The notes under the pieces: model-generated | Told to the model about the DNA's origin: nothing | The model's database searches: none | What the model saw: the letters and a program-made list of their open reading frames with translations, nothing else | Shown: piece by piece, positions 44,306 through 56,604 of the stretch | Layout: every line of letters starts with the position of its first letter | Numbering within the stretch: the first letter of the stretch is position 1 | Assembly (NCBI GenBank): GCA_965649825.1 | Contig: OZ287694.1 | Coordinates: forward strand, 2,418,001-2,482,000 | Source of the DNA: Penicillus capitatus | Taxonomy: Eukaryota > Chlorophyta | Reading direction: 5' to 3' | DNA length: 64,000 bases | Translations under genes and position numbers: made by a program

Positions 44306-47300
44306 ATGAGTGGCGAAAGTCGCCTTCAGAAACTGCTGCATTTGTTAGAAAGTAAGATAAGACTTCCTCGAGTGCCACCTGCTTCCTTGCTCTTTTATCT
44401 CCCAGACGCGACGGAAAATGAATTGCGTGGCGCTGCCAGTCAAGCGATCCGAGATATTGCAGTACTGCATCCGCAGCAACTCCCCTCCATTCTCCACAAA
44501 GTCGGCGGCGACGGAACGGGAACGCCTGTGACACGTGTATCGGTTTAGGTGTGTGCCTTGCTGCGAAGGCGAAAGTGGGATTGTCGTATTGCCGCGGGCG
44601 TCACTTTGGGTCTCCTCGCCCAACACTTTGTGCATCACACGGTTGAGGATCTTCGACGTTTGGCGGAGAAGGCTGTCGAGACGAAGACCGAAACGACGCA
44701 AGAAGAGGAGGAAGACGTAAAGCGTCAGGACGTCGCAGCTGTGCTCGATGCCTTGTTGACGTTCGACGTGGATAAAGTACTGGAGAAGGGGACATTGCTC
44801 GTTGCCTGCGGGCCAAAGCTGGGAGATGTTGGCAGCGGTTCCGCTGAGGATCTCCAGCTGATGCGCTCATTGAGTGCCCGTGAACGCAATCAGCTGAAAC
44901 GAAAGCAGAGAAGCTACGAAAAGACGCATCTGGTGGGAAGTGGTCCAACAACGGATCCGAATGAGGGCCTTGTGCCGAGGCGCCTTTCGTCGGACAAATC
45001 TGAACCTGAAGGCGAAGATGTGCTCGACGTGCCGATTCTCGATGGCCGTTGGCCATTTCTGTCGGTATTCGAGCGTCTGATGCGGGATGCAAAGCATCCA
45101 GTGTGGGAAGTGCGTCACGGTGCCGTGTTAGGATTGCGTGAGTTGCTGAGCTGTCATGCATCGTGTGCCGGCGTGGAGGTCATCCTGGTTCCAGACATAC
45201 CGTCCGGATGGACCGTTTCCGGAAAGGCCGCCCTCAGAGACATCCTCAAGCCATCTGAAGACGAGGTGGACGAAAACGCCCTCCGTAATCGACGGTGCCT
45301 CGAAGACTGCTGTCTACGGATTCTGGAACTGATTGTTCTGGATCGAATGGGAGACTATCTGTCGGATCAGATGGTGGCGCCAGTCCGAGAGACGGCGGCT
45401 CAAGCCTTTGGATGTTGTTTATCCTCGCTTCCGGACGAAACCATCCAGCACATCCTTACCATCATCGACCAGATGGTCCGCAATAGCGCATGGGAGGTAC
45501 GTCACAGCGGTTACACTTTGCTTAAGTACCTGATCACCACACAAGAGTGAGCAGACGTCTTGTCACGAGTATCTTGGTCCATGTCATGGATGGGTGTCTT
45601 GTAGATATCCAACCGTCGACGGTGCGTTCATGCATTGTGTGTCGCATGGACTGGATGATGTCATGGATGACGTCAAGGCGGCGGCGGCAGAAGTACTGGT
45701 GCCGATTGCCGCTGTGCTGTCTGACCAGCTATCCCCCGGTGACATGTCTGCCTTGCGCCGCCAGCTGTGGTCCAATCTGGCTGCGGTGGATGATCTGAGT
45801 GCAGCCACGCCAGCTATTCTGCATCTCCTGTGGAAGCTCTATGCACCAGATTCGGTTGGAGAAGACGATTTGGCGCGATTGAAGGAACAACTGCCGTTGA
45901 TCTTTCCGTTCTTTCAGCATCCCCTGGTGGCTGTGCGAACCTACGCCGTGGAATGCTTCAAACAGTTGCTGCATTTTCATTCAGAGATCGCTCCGTTTTT
46001 CTGCAAAGCAGCCACCTTGATCTTCTTCAATCTGCTGACCGAAGTGCACGAAGACGTCCTGCAGTTGAACGAGGATGCCTGGGTGGCGTTATTGGACGTT
46101 TACAACGTCGATCGTCTGATCAACGATTTCGATGGAGCGCTGCTCACCGTTATGGTCCATCTGGCATGCACACCCATCGGGACGTCGTTCGAAAAGACAG
46201 CTCTGGAGACGCTGGTGGTCTGCATCGAAGAACAGAGCGGAGAGAAACTCACCGTTGGATCTCAATTCTCAGGAAATCCATTTCGTATGCGCTTTGCCGT
46301 CTGCCGTGGACTGGCACTCTTCTTCCGACGACTGCCACGAGACGCCGAACGCGAAAGAATCCTCGTGGAGACAGCAAAGTCATCCTCAGCCACCTCTCAG
46401 CTCGTTTCTGCCCTAATCGGGCACTTCTGGCACACTGCTCACCTCAACGACTGGCCATCGCAGGAGCCCGAATTTCCTAAAGACTGCTTATCCGCCATCT
46501 CTAGTCTGTTAGACAGTCAAGTGGCCTTTTCGGAATTGGTCGGTTACGAAATCAAGCTCAGAAACGAATTCTCTGCCTTCTTTGCCGAAGTGGCTGCCAA
46601 AAGCGGCATTGTTGCCCTGGATCAACCGCTGTCCATCGAAACGATGTCGGCCGAAGAGATGGAGTATCAGTCCAGATGTCTCCTCGTCAAGCTCGGTCCG
46701 TGCATCGACGAATCTGTCGCCGGTCTCCAGCAGCACGTCACATCAACGTTTCAAACCATCTTCGAGCTGCGACAAGTTCTGAGAGTGCAGATCCATGCTT
46801 GCGTCGCCGTGGTGATGGTCGACACCCAGGACATGCCGACGAAGCTCAATCGCATTGTTCAGCCACTCATGGCAGGCGTCCGTACAGAAAAAGAGATCCT
46901 GCTGCAGAATCTCTTTGCCGAACGGCTGGCCGAATGGATCATCCTCTGCCGACAACGCCGATCCGCTGTGCACAAGATGATCGAGAACGTTTGCACGATG
47001 GCGTGCGAAGGCACCTGTATTGAAGAGAACAGAGATCTGTCGGAGCACATCGAGAGAGAAGGCATCAATCAGGCACTGGGTGTTCAATCCAGTCCGGAGA
47101 CGGACCAGCGAACCATCTCCAAACGTGGCGCCGAGTCAGTTCTGCGTGTTCTTGCCACCAGACTGTCGGAAGATCTCCTGGCGGCGCTTCCACCGTTGTG
47201 GGCTGAGATGGAGGACTCCCTCTGTCAAGTGTCTCCGCAGTCTATGCGCAGCATCGAAGTCACACGCATTGTCGGGCCATGTCTCCGTTCTGCCCTGCTG

Positions 47301-49871
47301 CCTCGTCTCTCTTCCTTACTCGTTCGCATCTGTCAGCTCTGCTTTGTGCAGCTCGATACGGTACGCATGGCTGCATCCCGATGCTGTGCCTGTCTGGTTA
47401 TGGCCCACACAAACACACTGTTTCCCATCGTTCTAGCAGAATTGATTCCATGCCTCGCTCTCGAGAGCGACGTGCCACATCGAGAAGGAGCATCGATCGC
47501 CCTGCACCACATCCTCGAGGCACTCGGTCTATCTCTTTCGATCCACATCGTTTGCGTGGTAAAATCCGCTGTGCTGTTTCTAGGTCCAGGCGTGGTGCCA
47601 TACATTGTACTCTTGATTGTTCCCCTTTTAGCACTCGTGTCCGATAACGTCCCTTCTGTACGGCTGATTGCCGCATCCTGCTTTGGCAGGTTGACATCCT
47701 TGCTGCCCTTGATGTCATCATCGACGCCTCCAACCAATCTCTCGGCGTCTCAGGAGGAGGCCTTCCAACAGAATGCCTTGTTCGTGGCGCAACTGGTCGA
47801 CAACAAAAAGACGATGGAACTGGATCTGCCGGAAGGACTGAAGGTGGAACTGCGAAACTACCAGAAAGAAGGGATCAACTGGATGAGTTTTCTGAGACGG
47901 TTTGGACTGCACGGTATTCTGGCAGACGACATGGGACTCGGCAAGACAATACAAACCCTGATCACCATTCTCCTCTCGCGATCCGAATCCACAGGTCGAC
48001 CCTGTCTCCCAGCAATGCCTCGAGATCATGCACACGCATCCCCCAATGTGGCAGATGGAGGTGGTGTGACCAAGTTGCCTTCCTTGGTCGTATGTCCAGC
48101 CACTCTGACTTCTCATTGGCGCAACGAAGTCCTCACACTGCTGCCGCCGCACTCCATCAGACCCCTGCTGTAGGATCTCTCTTGCCTACTGTGGGGTGGT
48201 CTGTTCAATGCGTTTTCAGCTATGTAGGGGGCATTGCAGAACGACAGAATCTCAGGCAGTTCTTCTGCGAGTACGATTTGATGATCATGTCTTACGAGAC
48301 GATGCGTATCGATGTGGAATGGGTGGCGGCTCAGCAATGGGACTACTGTATACTGGACGAGGGTCATGCCATTCGAAATATCGAGTCTAAGGTCACTCTG
48401 TCTGCCTGATATCTATGATGCCGGTCTGCATTGGAAGTGCTCTAGGCATGGTCTGCTTGCAAACGTATCCAAGCACGGCATCGACTGATCTTGAGTGGCA
48501 CGCCGCTGCAGAACAGCGTCATTGAGCTATGGGCGCTGTTTGATTTCTTGATACCTGGATTCCTCGGAACGCGAAGAGATTTCATGGGCCAATACGGACG
48601 CGCTGTCCATGCGGCACGGTAGGACATCGGTCGACCGTTGACGCAGCAAAGCAGTCATGCTCGTGTGCCCTTGTAGGTATTCAAAGAAAGGCTCGGCAGA
48701 ATCCACCAGCAGTGACTTGGCACTCAGTTCGCTGCACAAGAGAGTCACCCCATTCATCATGCGAAGGACAAAGGACGAAGTCCTCTCGGACTTGCCCCCC
48801 AAGATCATGCAAGATCTCTACTGTGATCTGTCGCCCGTTCAGAAAGCACTCTACGAAGACTTTGCCAAGGCCCAGGTCTGTCGAGGCAGACGCTACAGAA
48901 GGGTGCATCGGGTGGCCTTGTAGGGAGGCGGCAAGGAACAGGTGACGGCATCTGCTTTGGAGACGCTACAGTACCTCAGGGAGCTGTGCAGTCACCCCTT
49001 GCTTGCACTGGACTGGTCCAATGCGATGCATCGAACGCTCGTGACACAGACACTCGGTGTCCCTGTCAGAGACGAAGCGCTCTGCCGGGAAACGCTCTCC
49101 GACATTGTCCATGCCCCGAAGCTTCAGATACTGCACGAGCTGCTCTTTGACCTCGGCATTGGCTGCTCGAGATCGCCACTGGGAGAGGAGATGGGTGGAG
49201 CTCACCGAATGCTGATCTTTGCTCAGCTAAAGGGACTGCTGGATATTGTCGAGCAGCAACTGCTGGTGCCATCGCGTATCCCTCACCTTCGCATCGACGG
49301 ATCTGTTCCGCCCTGCGACCGCGGCAAAATCGTGATGCAGTTCAATTCGGATCCGACAATCGATGTGTTGCTGCTGACGACGAAGGTGGGTGGCCTTGGA
49401 CTGAATCTGACGTCGGCCGATGTCGTGGTGTTCCTCGAACACGATTGGAATCCTATGAACGATATGCAGGCGATGGACAGAGCCCATCGACTCGGACAGA
49501 AGCGCACGGTCAATGTCTATCGTATCCTGGCGCGAGGTCATCTCACCTTCTGCCAAAGAGCCGAAGGGGATAGATATCCTTTCTGTATAGGTACCCTTGA
49601 AGAAAAGATCATGAATTTGCAGAATTTCAAGATCGGTGTCGCCAGTTCTGTCATCAATAAAGATAACATGAGCTTGGAATCGATGGATACGAGTCATCTG
49701 CTGGATCTGTTCTCTTACAACAATAACGCGAACAACAGCAACAACAATGCGAGTGGCAGCAATACGGACAAGGGACTGCCTTCGAGAGAAGGCGACGCGA
49801 CAGATGAAGAGGTTGTCCAGCGATACGAGAGAGAATTTGACATACACCGCTTCTCCAAGAGGATGAAGTGA
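44306..49871 (+). CDS. BTAF1: BTAF1/Mot1 Snf2-family TBP-removing ATPase
   Basis: Uses ATP to displace TBP from DNA, controlling initiation by RNA polymerase II. Nine exons (44306-44351, 44406-44500, 44549-45546, 45605-48169, 48220-48391, 48446-48618, 48677-48875, 48924-49536, 49591-49871) join in frame to 1,713 residues; the human protein is about 1,850. The first about 1,250 residues are HEAT repeats. The Snf2 core shows [12 protein letters not shown] (motif I), LDEGHAIRN (II, the BTAF1-type DEGH), [20 protein letters not shown] (III), [20 protein letters not shown] (V) and [16 protein letters not shown] (VI), then [20 protein letters not shown] 12-residue Asn-rich tract (49717-49760) near the C-terminus is unusual. 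All introns are 48-58 nt. Confidence 0.95.
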
Positions 49872-51068
49872 GAGCGGTTGGTGGGAGGATGTTGATCAGT
49901 GGACGATGACAACAACAACAACATGAACAACAAGAAGAGAGGGTTCAGATCAAGCCATAACAACATCAGACAGGGTTTTGCTTATTGTTTGTCGGAACGA
50001 GAGATGTCTAGTTGTGCATTCTTTGTGTTGTTGAACAGAATTGTGTTCTCTAGTGGCAGCCTTGGCCGACCGATACGCACAACAAATCAAGTAAATGCTG
50101 CATGAATGATCAATGTTTTCTTTGTTTCGGCACTTCCTACGCCATCTCATCAAATAACTTTACAGGACGTACGTACCCTCCTCAGAACAAAAACAACACT
50201 TCGTTCCCTGCAAGTTTGTTGCCGCCTTGGACAAGGTAGGAACAAACATACAATTTGTTTTCTTCGAATGGAAATACGGTTGTTGACTACGAGCAAAAAG
50301 GGATACTCAAACAAACGAACGAACGAACGAACAAACAAACGATCTGTGTCTGTGTTGTCTCAATTCCAATCGCTCAAACTCGATTGGAGCTTGGTTTCCA
50401 CAACGAATGCCTAATGACAATTCATCGAGACTATGGAAGCAGGAAAGAGGCTAGGCAAGCGCAAAGGAATTTGTTGTGTCCATCATTTCCGTTGAATGCG
50501 AGTGGAAAAGAAGCAAATGATGGATGTTCATTAGGAATAATGCGTTTCATACGTAAGAGAAAGCTCATAGCTGATCCATTCCTCTGCAGGGCTAAGAGCA
50601 GGTTTTTTTCATGGTGCATGAGAGAGAGACCCTTTTAATAGGTAATTTGGTCAGATGTGCATCGATGAAAGAAAACGAAGGTTCTTTAAAAGCTGCAACA
50701 AAAAGCTTGAAATCGCTTAACTGCTCAAACGAACAAAGTCTGGCCACTTGCCACCCACAATAACAAATTCTTTCAAGAAACGCACAGCTTGAAGAGATTA
50801 ATAGAAGGATGCGATGTTGTAGTTGCTCAGAAAATGAGACATGAGTCATTTCTTCCACCCTGCGATCCCTCACCTTGACTCTAAAGTTCTCACCCCCTCG
50901 AACCACTGTTTCTCATCAAGGTTCACCATACGACGACAAGATGAATAGACAGACCAAATAGACAAGGACAGGACAAGCATTGAACACTCAAATTGTGAGA
51001 AGGTGTTCATCATGCTGATACTCAAGTAGACAGCTAATTGAAGCGACGGATTGTAGAAGGCAGGCACA
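49872..51068. other. Intergenic between convergent genes
   Basis: 1.2 kb between the ends of BTAF1 (plus) and the RRM gene (minus). It contains AAC-rich tracts (49906-49935) and an ACGA/ACAA microsatellite (50310-50342). It is more AT-rich than the genes. No gene recognised. Confidence 0.5.
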
Positions 51069-52540
51069 TCAATAATAGACGGGTGGATAATAGCCAGCAA
51101 GGGGAGTGGACACACCGCCTGCTCCCACTCTGCCAGTAGCTCTTGAACGTGGCAGCATTGAAAGCTGTCCTTGCTGTGCTGGACTCATAGGCACCTGATT
51201 TGGGAACCCAGTCAACATCAGATTCTGTGACGTCATTGGAGACATGCCTGACGGTAACATGCCTGCTGCACAGCCACACAGTCTTTTCACACAAAACCGA
51301 ACGGTCAAGCAGAGACAGCTATACCATATTGAGCAGGAAGGAGGCTTTGGACGACCTGTTCTCCAGATCCAAGAGGCGACAGCGGCGCCAAGGGTGCTTG
51401 CAGTGCCATGACCATGCTTCTGCCGGTCGGTATGTCGGGGTGCTTGCCCCAGGAACATTTCATCACTTTGCCAGTCAAAGTCTGCCCCCGTGTTTGCAGA
51501 ATGGCATTCACAGCATCGGAATGCTTTTGATAGCGCACGAAGCCATAGCCACCCTTTTTGTGCAGCTTAATGTCCACAACGTGACCGTAAGAGCTAAAAT
51601 GACGACGAATGTCTGCCTCGGTCAGTTCTGGAGATATGTTCCCAATATAAACGTTGGTATTCGTCGGGTCCGATCTACACAGCCATCCAGCATCACACAC
51701 CACCACTCCCAACAAGCCAACGAGCTTACTTGTCAAGCGTCTCGTAGTCCAGATTCTGGGATGTGTCTTGCTGCATCGCCCACCACACCATAAGAGATGA
51801 GATCGGGTCGAGAGGAGTGAATGGCGATTACCATTTTGTGTTGAGCCCAGCCACATCGAACTCTTCTTGAGCCAATGAGTTTACCGTGCATTTCATGGAT
51901 AGATCTTTCGGCGTCTTCTTTGTTTCGAAAGGATACGAATCCGTAACCCTTTGAACGCCCCGTACTATGATCCCACATCACGCGCGCATCTCTAACGGCA
52001 TAAGATGGACTCAGATTCAAGAGTGCGCAATCGAGAGCGATCATCAAGCAACGTACGAGCAGTTTCCGATTTGGGAGAAAGCAGCAAGGAGTGCAGCATC
52101 TGTCACGTCTTGACTGAGGTCTCCGACGAAGATGTGGTGGTGTTTGCTAGTGTCTTCTCTTTGACTGCTTTGGAACGCCCAGTTGAGTCGCACTTCTCTG
52201 CCGTATATCACTTTTCCTGCGAGTGTTTGTAAAGCGATCTGCGCGCTTCGCGGTTCATAGTATTTAACAAACCCGTAGCCCGCATTAGCACCCGTCGTCT
52301 TATCGCGGACGACTTTCACCTGTTCCAGAAGTCCAGCATAGGAGAATACTTCCTGAAGCGTGTTTTCGTCGACGAACGCATGCAAATTCCCCACATACCT
52401 ACATCGCCGCCGATGATGCCTTCATGAAAATCGCGACGGGTCCACACGTACAGCGTATTTGGATTGCTCTTCTCGCTCATGCGGGCGATGTCCGTTGGCG
52501 ACGTTACCGCTTCGCCTGATGTCTGTGCTCCAGGCTGCAT
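51069..52540 (-). CDS. TIA1/PUB1-like protein with three RNA-recognition motifs
   Basis: Six exons (52540-52452, 52398-52057, 51991-51832, 51770-51730, 51674-51325, 51265-51069) give 392 residues. RRM1: [13 protein letters not shown] with RNP1-like [11 protein letters not shown]2: [13 protein letters not shown] with [17 protein letters not shown]3: [13 protein letters not shown] with GGYGFVRY and a closing CSWGK, typical of TIA1/Nam8/PUB1/UBP1 proteins. The C-terminal exon is Met/Pro/Gln rich and ends AGYYPPVYY. Expected to bind U-rich mRNA and affect splicing, stability or stress granules. Introns are 44-65 nt. It is convergent with BTAF1. Confidence 0.88.
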
Positions 52541-52893
52541 CGCGTCTTCTTTCGTGTCTTTCGTGCTTCGACCGCGACGGACGAGTGACTGTCGGTTTGC
52601 AAACGAGGCGTATGTTACAACGCAGACTGGAGAAGTAAAAAAAGACGGAAAGAAAAAATCTTAATCCGAAAGGTAAAAAGCGAAGAAACGACGGCGTCCG
52701 TCTTGTATACATCCATTCATTCAGGGCGCCTTAACCAAGCCCTGTACTGCCGACATTTTCCGGCGATTGAATGCATCCATCATTCATTATACGACAACCA
52801 ACACGCGCTCGCTCAGTCGCTCACACAGGACGGCGCATGGGTTCACAAAGACAGCGACGCAGTGCTGTCGCGTTCATGTATGTCCTCGGCCTT

Positions 52894-53971
52894 TCAGAAG
52901 TTTAACAGGATTCGATCTTTGGGCACGCCTGCGTCCATCATGCATTGAGTGATGCTTTCGCACATGTCCCGCTGACCGCAGAGCAGTACGCCCGTGTGTT
53001 GGCCATCCACTTCGGGCCGCTCTTTCTTGAAGATATCCTGAATGTATCCTTCGTCTTCGGAGTAGACAACGCGAACGGTGAGATTCGGAAAGTCGTTCTG
53101 CCACTCTTCGATGTCTTGCATGACGGGCGAAGCCTCGGCATTCCGAACACCGTAGTAGAGATGCACCGACCGTCGCTTCTCCATCTACGCATCCAAGCAC
53201 AAGGCAAGGTACATCTCAACGGGTGACATCGATGAGGGAGGTTGCCTGGAGAGCAGGAGAGAGGAGTGCTGTCTGGATGGGAGCGATGCCGGTGCCCGTC
53301 GTAAACATATAGATGTGGAAGACGTCATCGAGCGGGAGCTTCTCAAGCGGAAATCCGTTTCCCATGACGGGACTCACATCCACATTCTCACCTGCCACAC
53401 ATGGCGGCGCCCTTCCGCGAGGGATGGTCCCTTGCTGACAGAACCTTGTGACAACTGACAGAGTCGCTCAGCCGTTTCCCCGCTGCACTTGACCAGCAGA
53501 TCAATGGCTGTGCTGTCGGTTCCAGGCAAAGAGCTCATCGCCATGAAGGCAGGTTTCGAATCCTGCACTCGAACTTGGACAAACTGCCCGGGTGTGGAAT
53601 AGAGACGGGACCCTTCTCCGATATCAATGCTAATTCGACGGATCTACATATCCGAGAAAGGATGGATCTATATCGAGTGAGGTTCTGGATGACGTTGCCT
53701 GCGAGGCGACCGTGGTGTTGGAGACGATTTTGGCCGGAAGGAATTCGACATCCTGTTTCCACGCCGCAAGTGGCCACGGTTCGAATCGCCGTCGGATACT
53801 CGGCCAGGATGAAACGAAGGGCGACGGGAAGGGTCGTGCATCGTGCCTCGTCGATGGCGTCGGCTGAAGCTCGTGCGTCTTTGGGCAACGACCACGTGTC
53901 AGTCCTGACGGCAGCGCATGGACGCAGCAGATCCGACTTCCCGTTGCGAAACACGGACGCAGACCTCGCAT
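52894..53971 (-). CDS. Plant-type FNR-like FAD/NAD(P) oxidoreductase
   Basis: Resembles the plastid oxidoreductase family of Arabidopsis At1g15140, related to ferredoxin-NADP reductase. Exons: about 53971-53712 (basic leader, then DVEFLPAKIVSNTT), about 53645-53445, 53391-53228 and 53184-52894. The FAD part reads RISIDIGEGS, YSTPGQFVQVRVQD and PAFMAM. After the junction come LSQGENVDVSPVMGNGFPLE, then the NAD(P) part TTGTGIAPIQTAL, VHLYYGVRNAE, GVLLCGQRDM and a final DRILLNF. The leader fits a plastid transit peptide. The second intron (53444-53392) is 53 nt and the last is 43 nt; the first is 54-66 nt depending on whether a GT or GC donor is used. The electron acceptor is unknown. Confidence 0.82.
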
Positions 53972-54131
53972 CGCAATGCGCGGTAAAGATCGAAGGAGAT
54001 AGATGGTTGCATCATGTGTCTTTCACTCCTCTAGCCGCTGTCCCTCTTTTCTCAACCAAACATCTCTTGAGCGGCATAGCTCAGCAATAGGACACCGTTC
54101 GAGTCGCTGTACGCCTAGGCCACCCATCCCT

Positions 54132-54338
54132 TCACGTGAGATCGAATTCATGGCCGAGATTGAAACAGGCGACCTTGCTGAGGATACTGAGCTCTTCGTC
54201 GAGAGATGGACAGAATGCATTGCCTACGTAGACAAACTTCACCGCATTCTTAGCAAAGACGTCCCGTGAGAGCATTGGCCGCACGAGATTTGGTGCTGGG
54301 TTCTGGTTTCGAAGCTGACCCTTCAGATACTTGACCAC
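54132..54338 (-). CDS. Uncharacterised exon
   Basis: The frame reads VVKYLKGQLRNQNPAP, NLVRPMLSRDVFAKN, AVKFVYVGNAFCPSLDEEL and SILSKVACFNLGHEFDLT. The even mix of hydrophobic and charged residues looks like a real folded domain, but I do not recognise it. An acceptor-like sequence precedes it, so it may be the last exon of a minus-strand gene whose other exons lie at 54340-54660 or the first of the FNR-like locus. Direction and extent are unsure. Confidence 0.3.
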   Translation of the reverse strand: MVKYLKGQLRNQNPAPNLVRPMLSRDVFAKNAVKFVYVGNAFCPSLDEELSILSKVACFNLGHEFDLT

Positions 54339-54669
54339 GTCGACAAACCGCTTTGAACCGTCTATCTATATTCGTAAAGAGACAAAGACGATGACGCATA
54401 GACGCAAACAGGGACAGAAGACATGCGCCGAAGCACCTTGACACGTTTCCAGTTATCCGCTGGAGGTGGAATGTTGCCAACGGCTCGGAAGTGGATGGTC
54501 ACTGGGGAAAAAAGTGTATGGGCGGAGATGCAAAGGGTCCGTGGTGGGGAGACCTTTCTCGCCAGACGTTCGAGACATGGAGGAAGACGACTGAGAACGG
54601 GCGCCGTTGTCTCGATACCACGTCGTGTCGAGCCACAGATTGCTTAAACGACGAAACCGTTTGGCGTTT

Positions 54670-54742
54670 GTCCATGTGGCCTAATGGAGAAGGCGTCTGC
54701 CTCCGGAGCAGAAGACTGCAGGTTCGAGTCCTGCCTTGGACG
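54670..54742 (+). tRNA. tRNA-Arg (anticodon CCG)
   Basis: A 73-nt cloverleaf: acceptor GTCCATG/CTTGGAC (one T-T mismatch at the sixth pair), D stem GCCT/AGGC with loop AATGGAGA, anticodon stem TCTGC/GCAGA with loop CTCCGGA, T arm GCAGG-TTCGAGT-CCTGC. The loop gives anticodon CCG, which reads CGG. The A box (TGGCCTAATGG) and B box (GGTTCGAGTCC) match polymerase III promoters. There is no intron and no encoded CCA. Confidence 0.93.
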
Positions 54743-55202
54743 TCACCGCAATGTCGTCGTCATCTCTTTGTGTCGCCTCCATACCTGTGCGACCTCCGCC
54801 GCCGCCAAACACGCGTCTTTCATCTATACACTCTCACAAATCTATTTCCCCTATCCTGTTGAGGCGTTTATTCTCTTTGAACGACGCGTTTGCGGAAACG
54901 ACGTTGCTGCGCTCGAAAACCATACACGCATCATTTGTCATCTCGTTCGTTGAAAGCGTTCATTGCAACGCCGTCTGAAAACGGACCGACCGATTGTTCT
55001 CTGCATATCCTCTGTGCGCAGACGGAATCTCGGCGATACAAACAAACGCACAGACATCATGGCTGTAAGCAGACGAATCGCCTATTTCTACCGAAGCAGC
55101 AGTTTACCCTCGACAGGACACCGACGTGCTCGAACTCTCCGAAAAAATGAAAGACATGAAGGGTATGCCGCGTTGTTCTGTCGACCGTCCGTCACTCTTG
55201 CC
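54743..55202. other. Gap between tRNA and eIF2-beta
   Basis: 460 bp with no recognised gene. A leader exon for eIF2-beta could lie at 55062 (ATG, frame MAVSRRIAYFYRSSS), but I prefer the later start. Confidence 0.4.
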
Positions 55203-56290
55203 ATGTATTCAGTTCCTGAGGACTCCGCTATGGAATTCCCCGAGAAAAAGAAGAAAAAGAAGAAAAAACAGACGACCGCCTTTGACGACCTTCCTGTTCT
55301 CTCCTTTCAGCAGACGGCCATTGTGACGAGAAATTGCTGTTAGGAGGGCGAAGGCGAAGCCATGCCTCTGGATGGAAAGCGAAAAAAGAAAAAGGGAAAG
55401 GTCACATCATCCGTCAATGACATGGACACATGGCTGACACTGGACAATAGGGTCGGCGATTTGATTTTGACCTGGAAGAGAATGAAGAGGAAAAGGATGG
55501 AGACGGCGGGCCCAAAGATTTAGTCTCCGTGGGAAAGTACCCGTGGTCGGGAACGGACAAAGACTACACCTACGAACAACTGTTAGGTGTGTGTTCGTGC
55601 GAGCGCGTCCATGGCTATCCACCCGCTCGCCTCGTATCGCTGTCGACAACGTGCAACATCCTTGTGCCTATCAGATCGCGTTTACCGAATTCTGCACGAG
55701 AACAATCCAGAATTGACGGGAGAACGGAAGCGCATCAGTATGAAAGCCCCACAGGTAAGCTGAGAGAGATCTCAGGCACTCGATGGAGAGATGTGTGTTT
55801 GTGTGGACAGGTGGTTCGTGAAGGAACGAAGAAAACCGTGTTCTTGAACTTTGCTGAACTTTGCAAAGCTTTCAATCGCAATCTGGAACACGTGATGCAG
55901 TTTCTGATTTTTGAACTGGGTACCACAGGCTCTTTGGACGGACAGCAACGACTTGTCGTCAAGGGCCGATTTAATCCACACAATTTCGAAACAGTGCTGC
56001 GAGCCTACATCGTCGAGTAAGTCCTCGCAATTCAGCTCTTCCTGAATGAGAGGCTGAGAGGGGACTGGATGTGTAGTTATGTCTTGTGCGACAGCTGTAA
56101 GAGTTTAGATACGCTGCTGGATCGAGACAGTACCACAAGGTTGATGCATCTGAGATGTCAGCAGGTAGGACGGTGCTCTTGAGGAATGATTGCCAAGCGT
56201 AAAAGGGATATGGTGCAGTGTGGAGCATCAAGAACAGTGCAGGCGGTAAAATCAGGATACGTGGCAAGAGTTGGACGCCGGCCACGCTAG
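55203..56290 (+). CDS. EIF2S2: Translation initiation factor eIF2 subunit beta
   Basis: Part of the ternary complex that brings initiator tRNA to the ribosome. Seven exons (55203-55295, 55344-55400, 55451-55586, 55675-55754, 55811-56016, 56077-56164, 56219-56290) give about 243 residues, short for a eukaryotic form because only one long polylysine block (EKKKKKKKKQ) and a shorter KRKKKKGK are present. The core has KDYTYEQLLDRVYRILHENN, VVREGTKKTVFLNFAELCK, NLEHVMQFLIFELGTTGSLD and RLVVKGRF. The C-terminal C4 zinc ribbon is complete: CDSC, then CQQC spanning the last intron. The start could be earlier, at 55062. All introns are 48-88 nt. Confidence 0.9.
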
Positions 56291-56604
56291 AAAGACAGAC
56301 TCTTCTCCTCCGTTGTTCAAAGAATCGTTTTCATGACTGCTGTCGGATAAGAATTTCGCATCTCGTGAATTGCTCAATGTCTCAGCCTGCCGGTGCGCGC
56401 ACCGTTCATTTTGCACATGCGCATTGAGACGCATCGATTAAGGTAGATCGCCGCCAGACCCGTCGCTCGACGAACGTTGCCCAATCTTCTCGATCGGCGA
56501 AAAGGGAAACTCGACCGCTGGCTTTGTTTAAAGGTTCGTAACGCATTGCCCAGGGGATCTCGGAATCATCGAGTGCGGCGGTCTTCGACAGAGCGTGTGG
56601 CGAA

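Noticed and set aside
45830-46480. Plus-strand frame of 216 codons
   Set aside because: Out of frame within BTAF1 exon 4, where an 859-codon frame with HEAT repeats and Snf2 motifs is the real one.
50310-50342. CRISPR-like or functional repeat array
   Set aside because: It is a simple 4-nt microsatellite (ACGA/ACAA) without spacers.
53760-53790. Second tRNA (GGTTCGAATC box)
   Set aside because: A B-box-like string only; no acceptor, D or anticodon stems can be drawn, and it lies in the FNR-like gene's leader exon.
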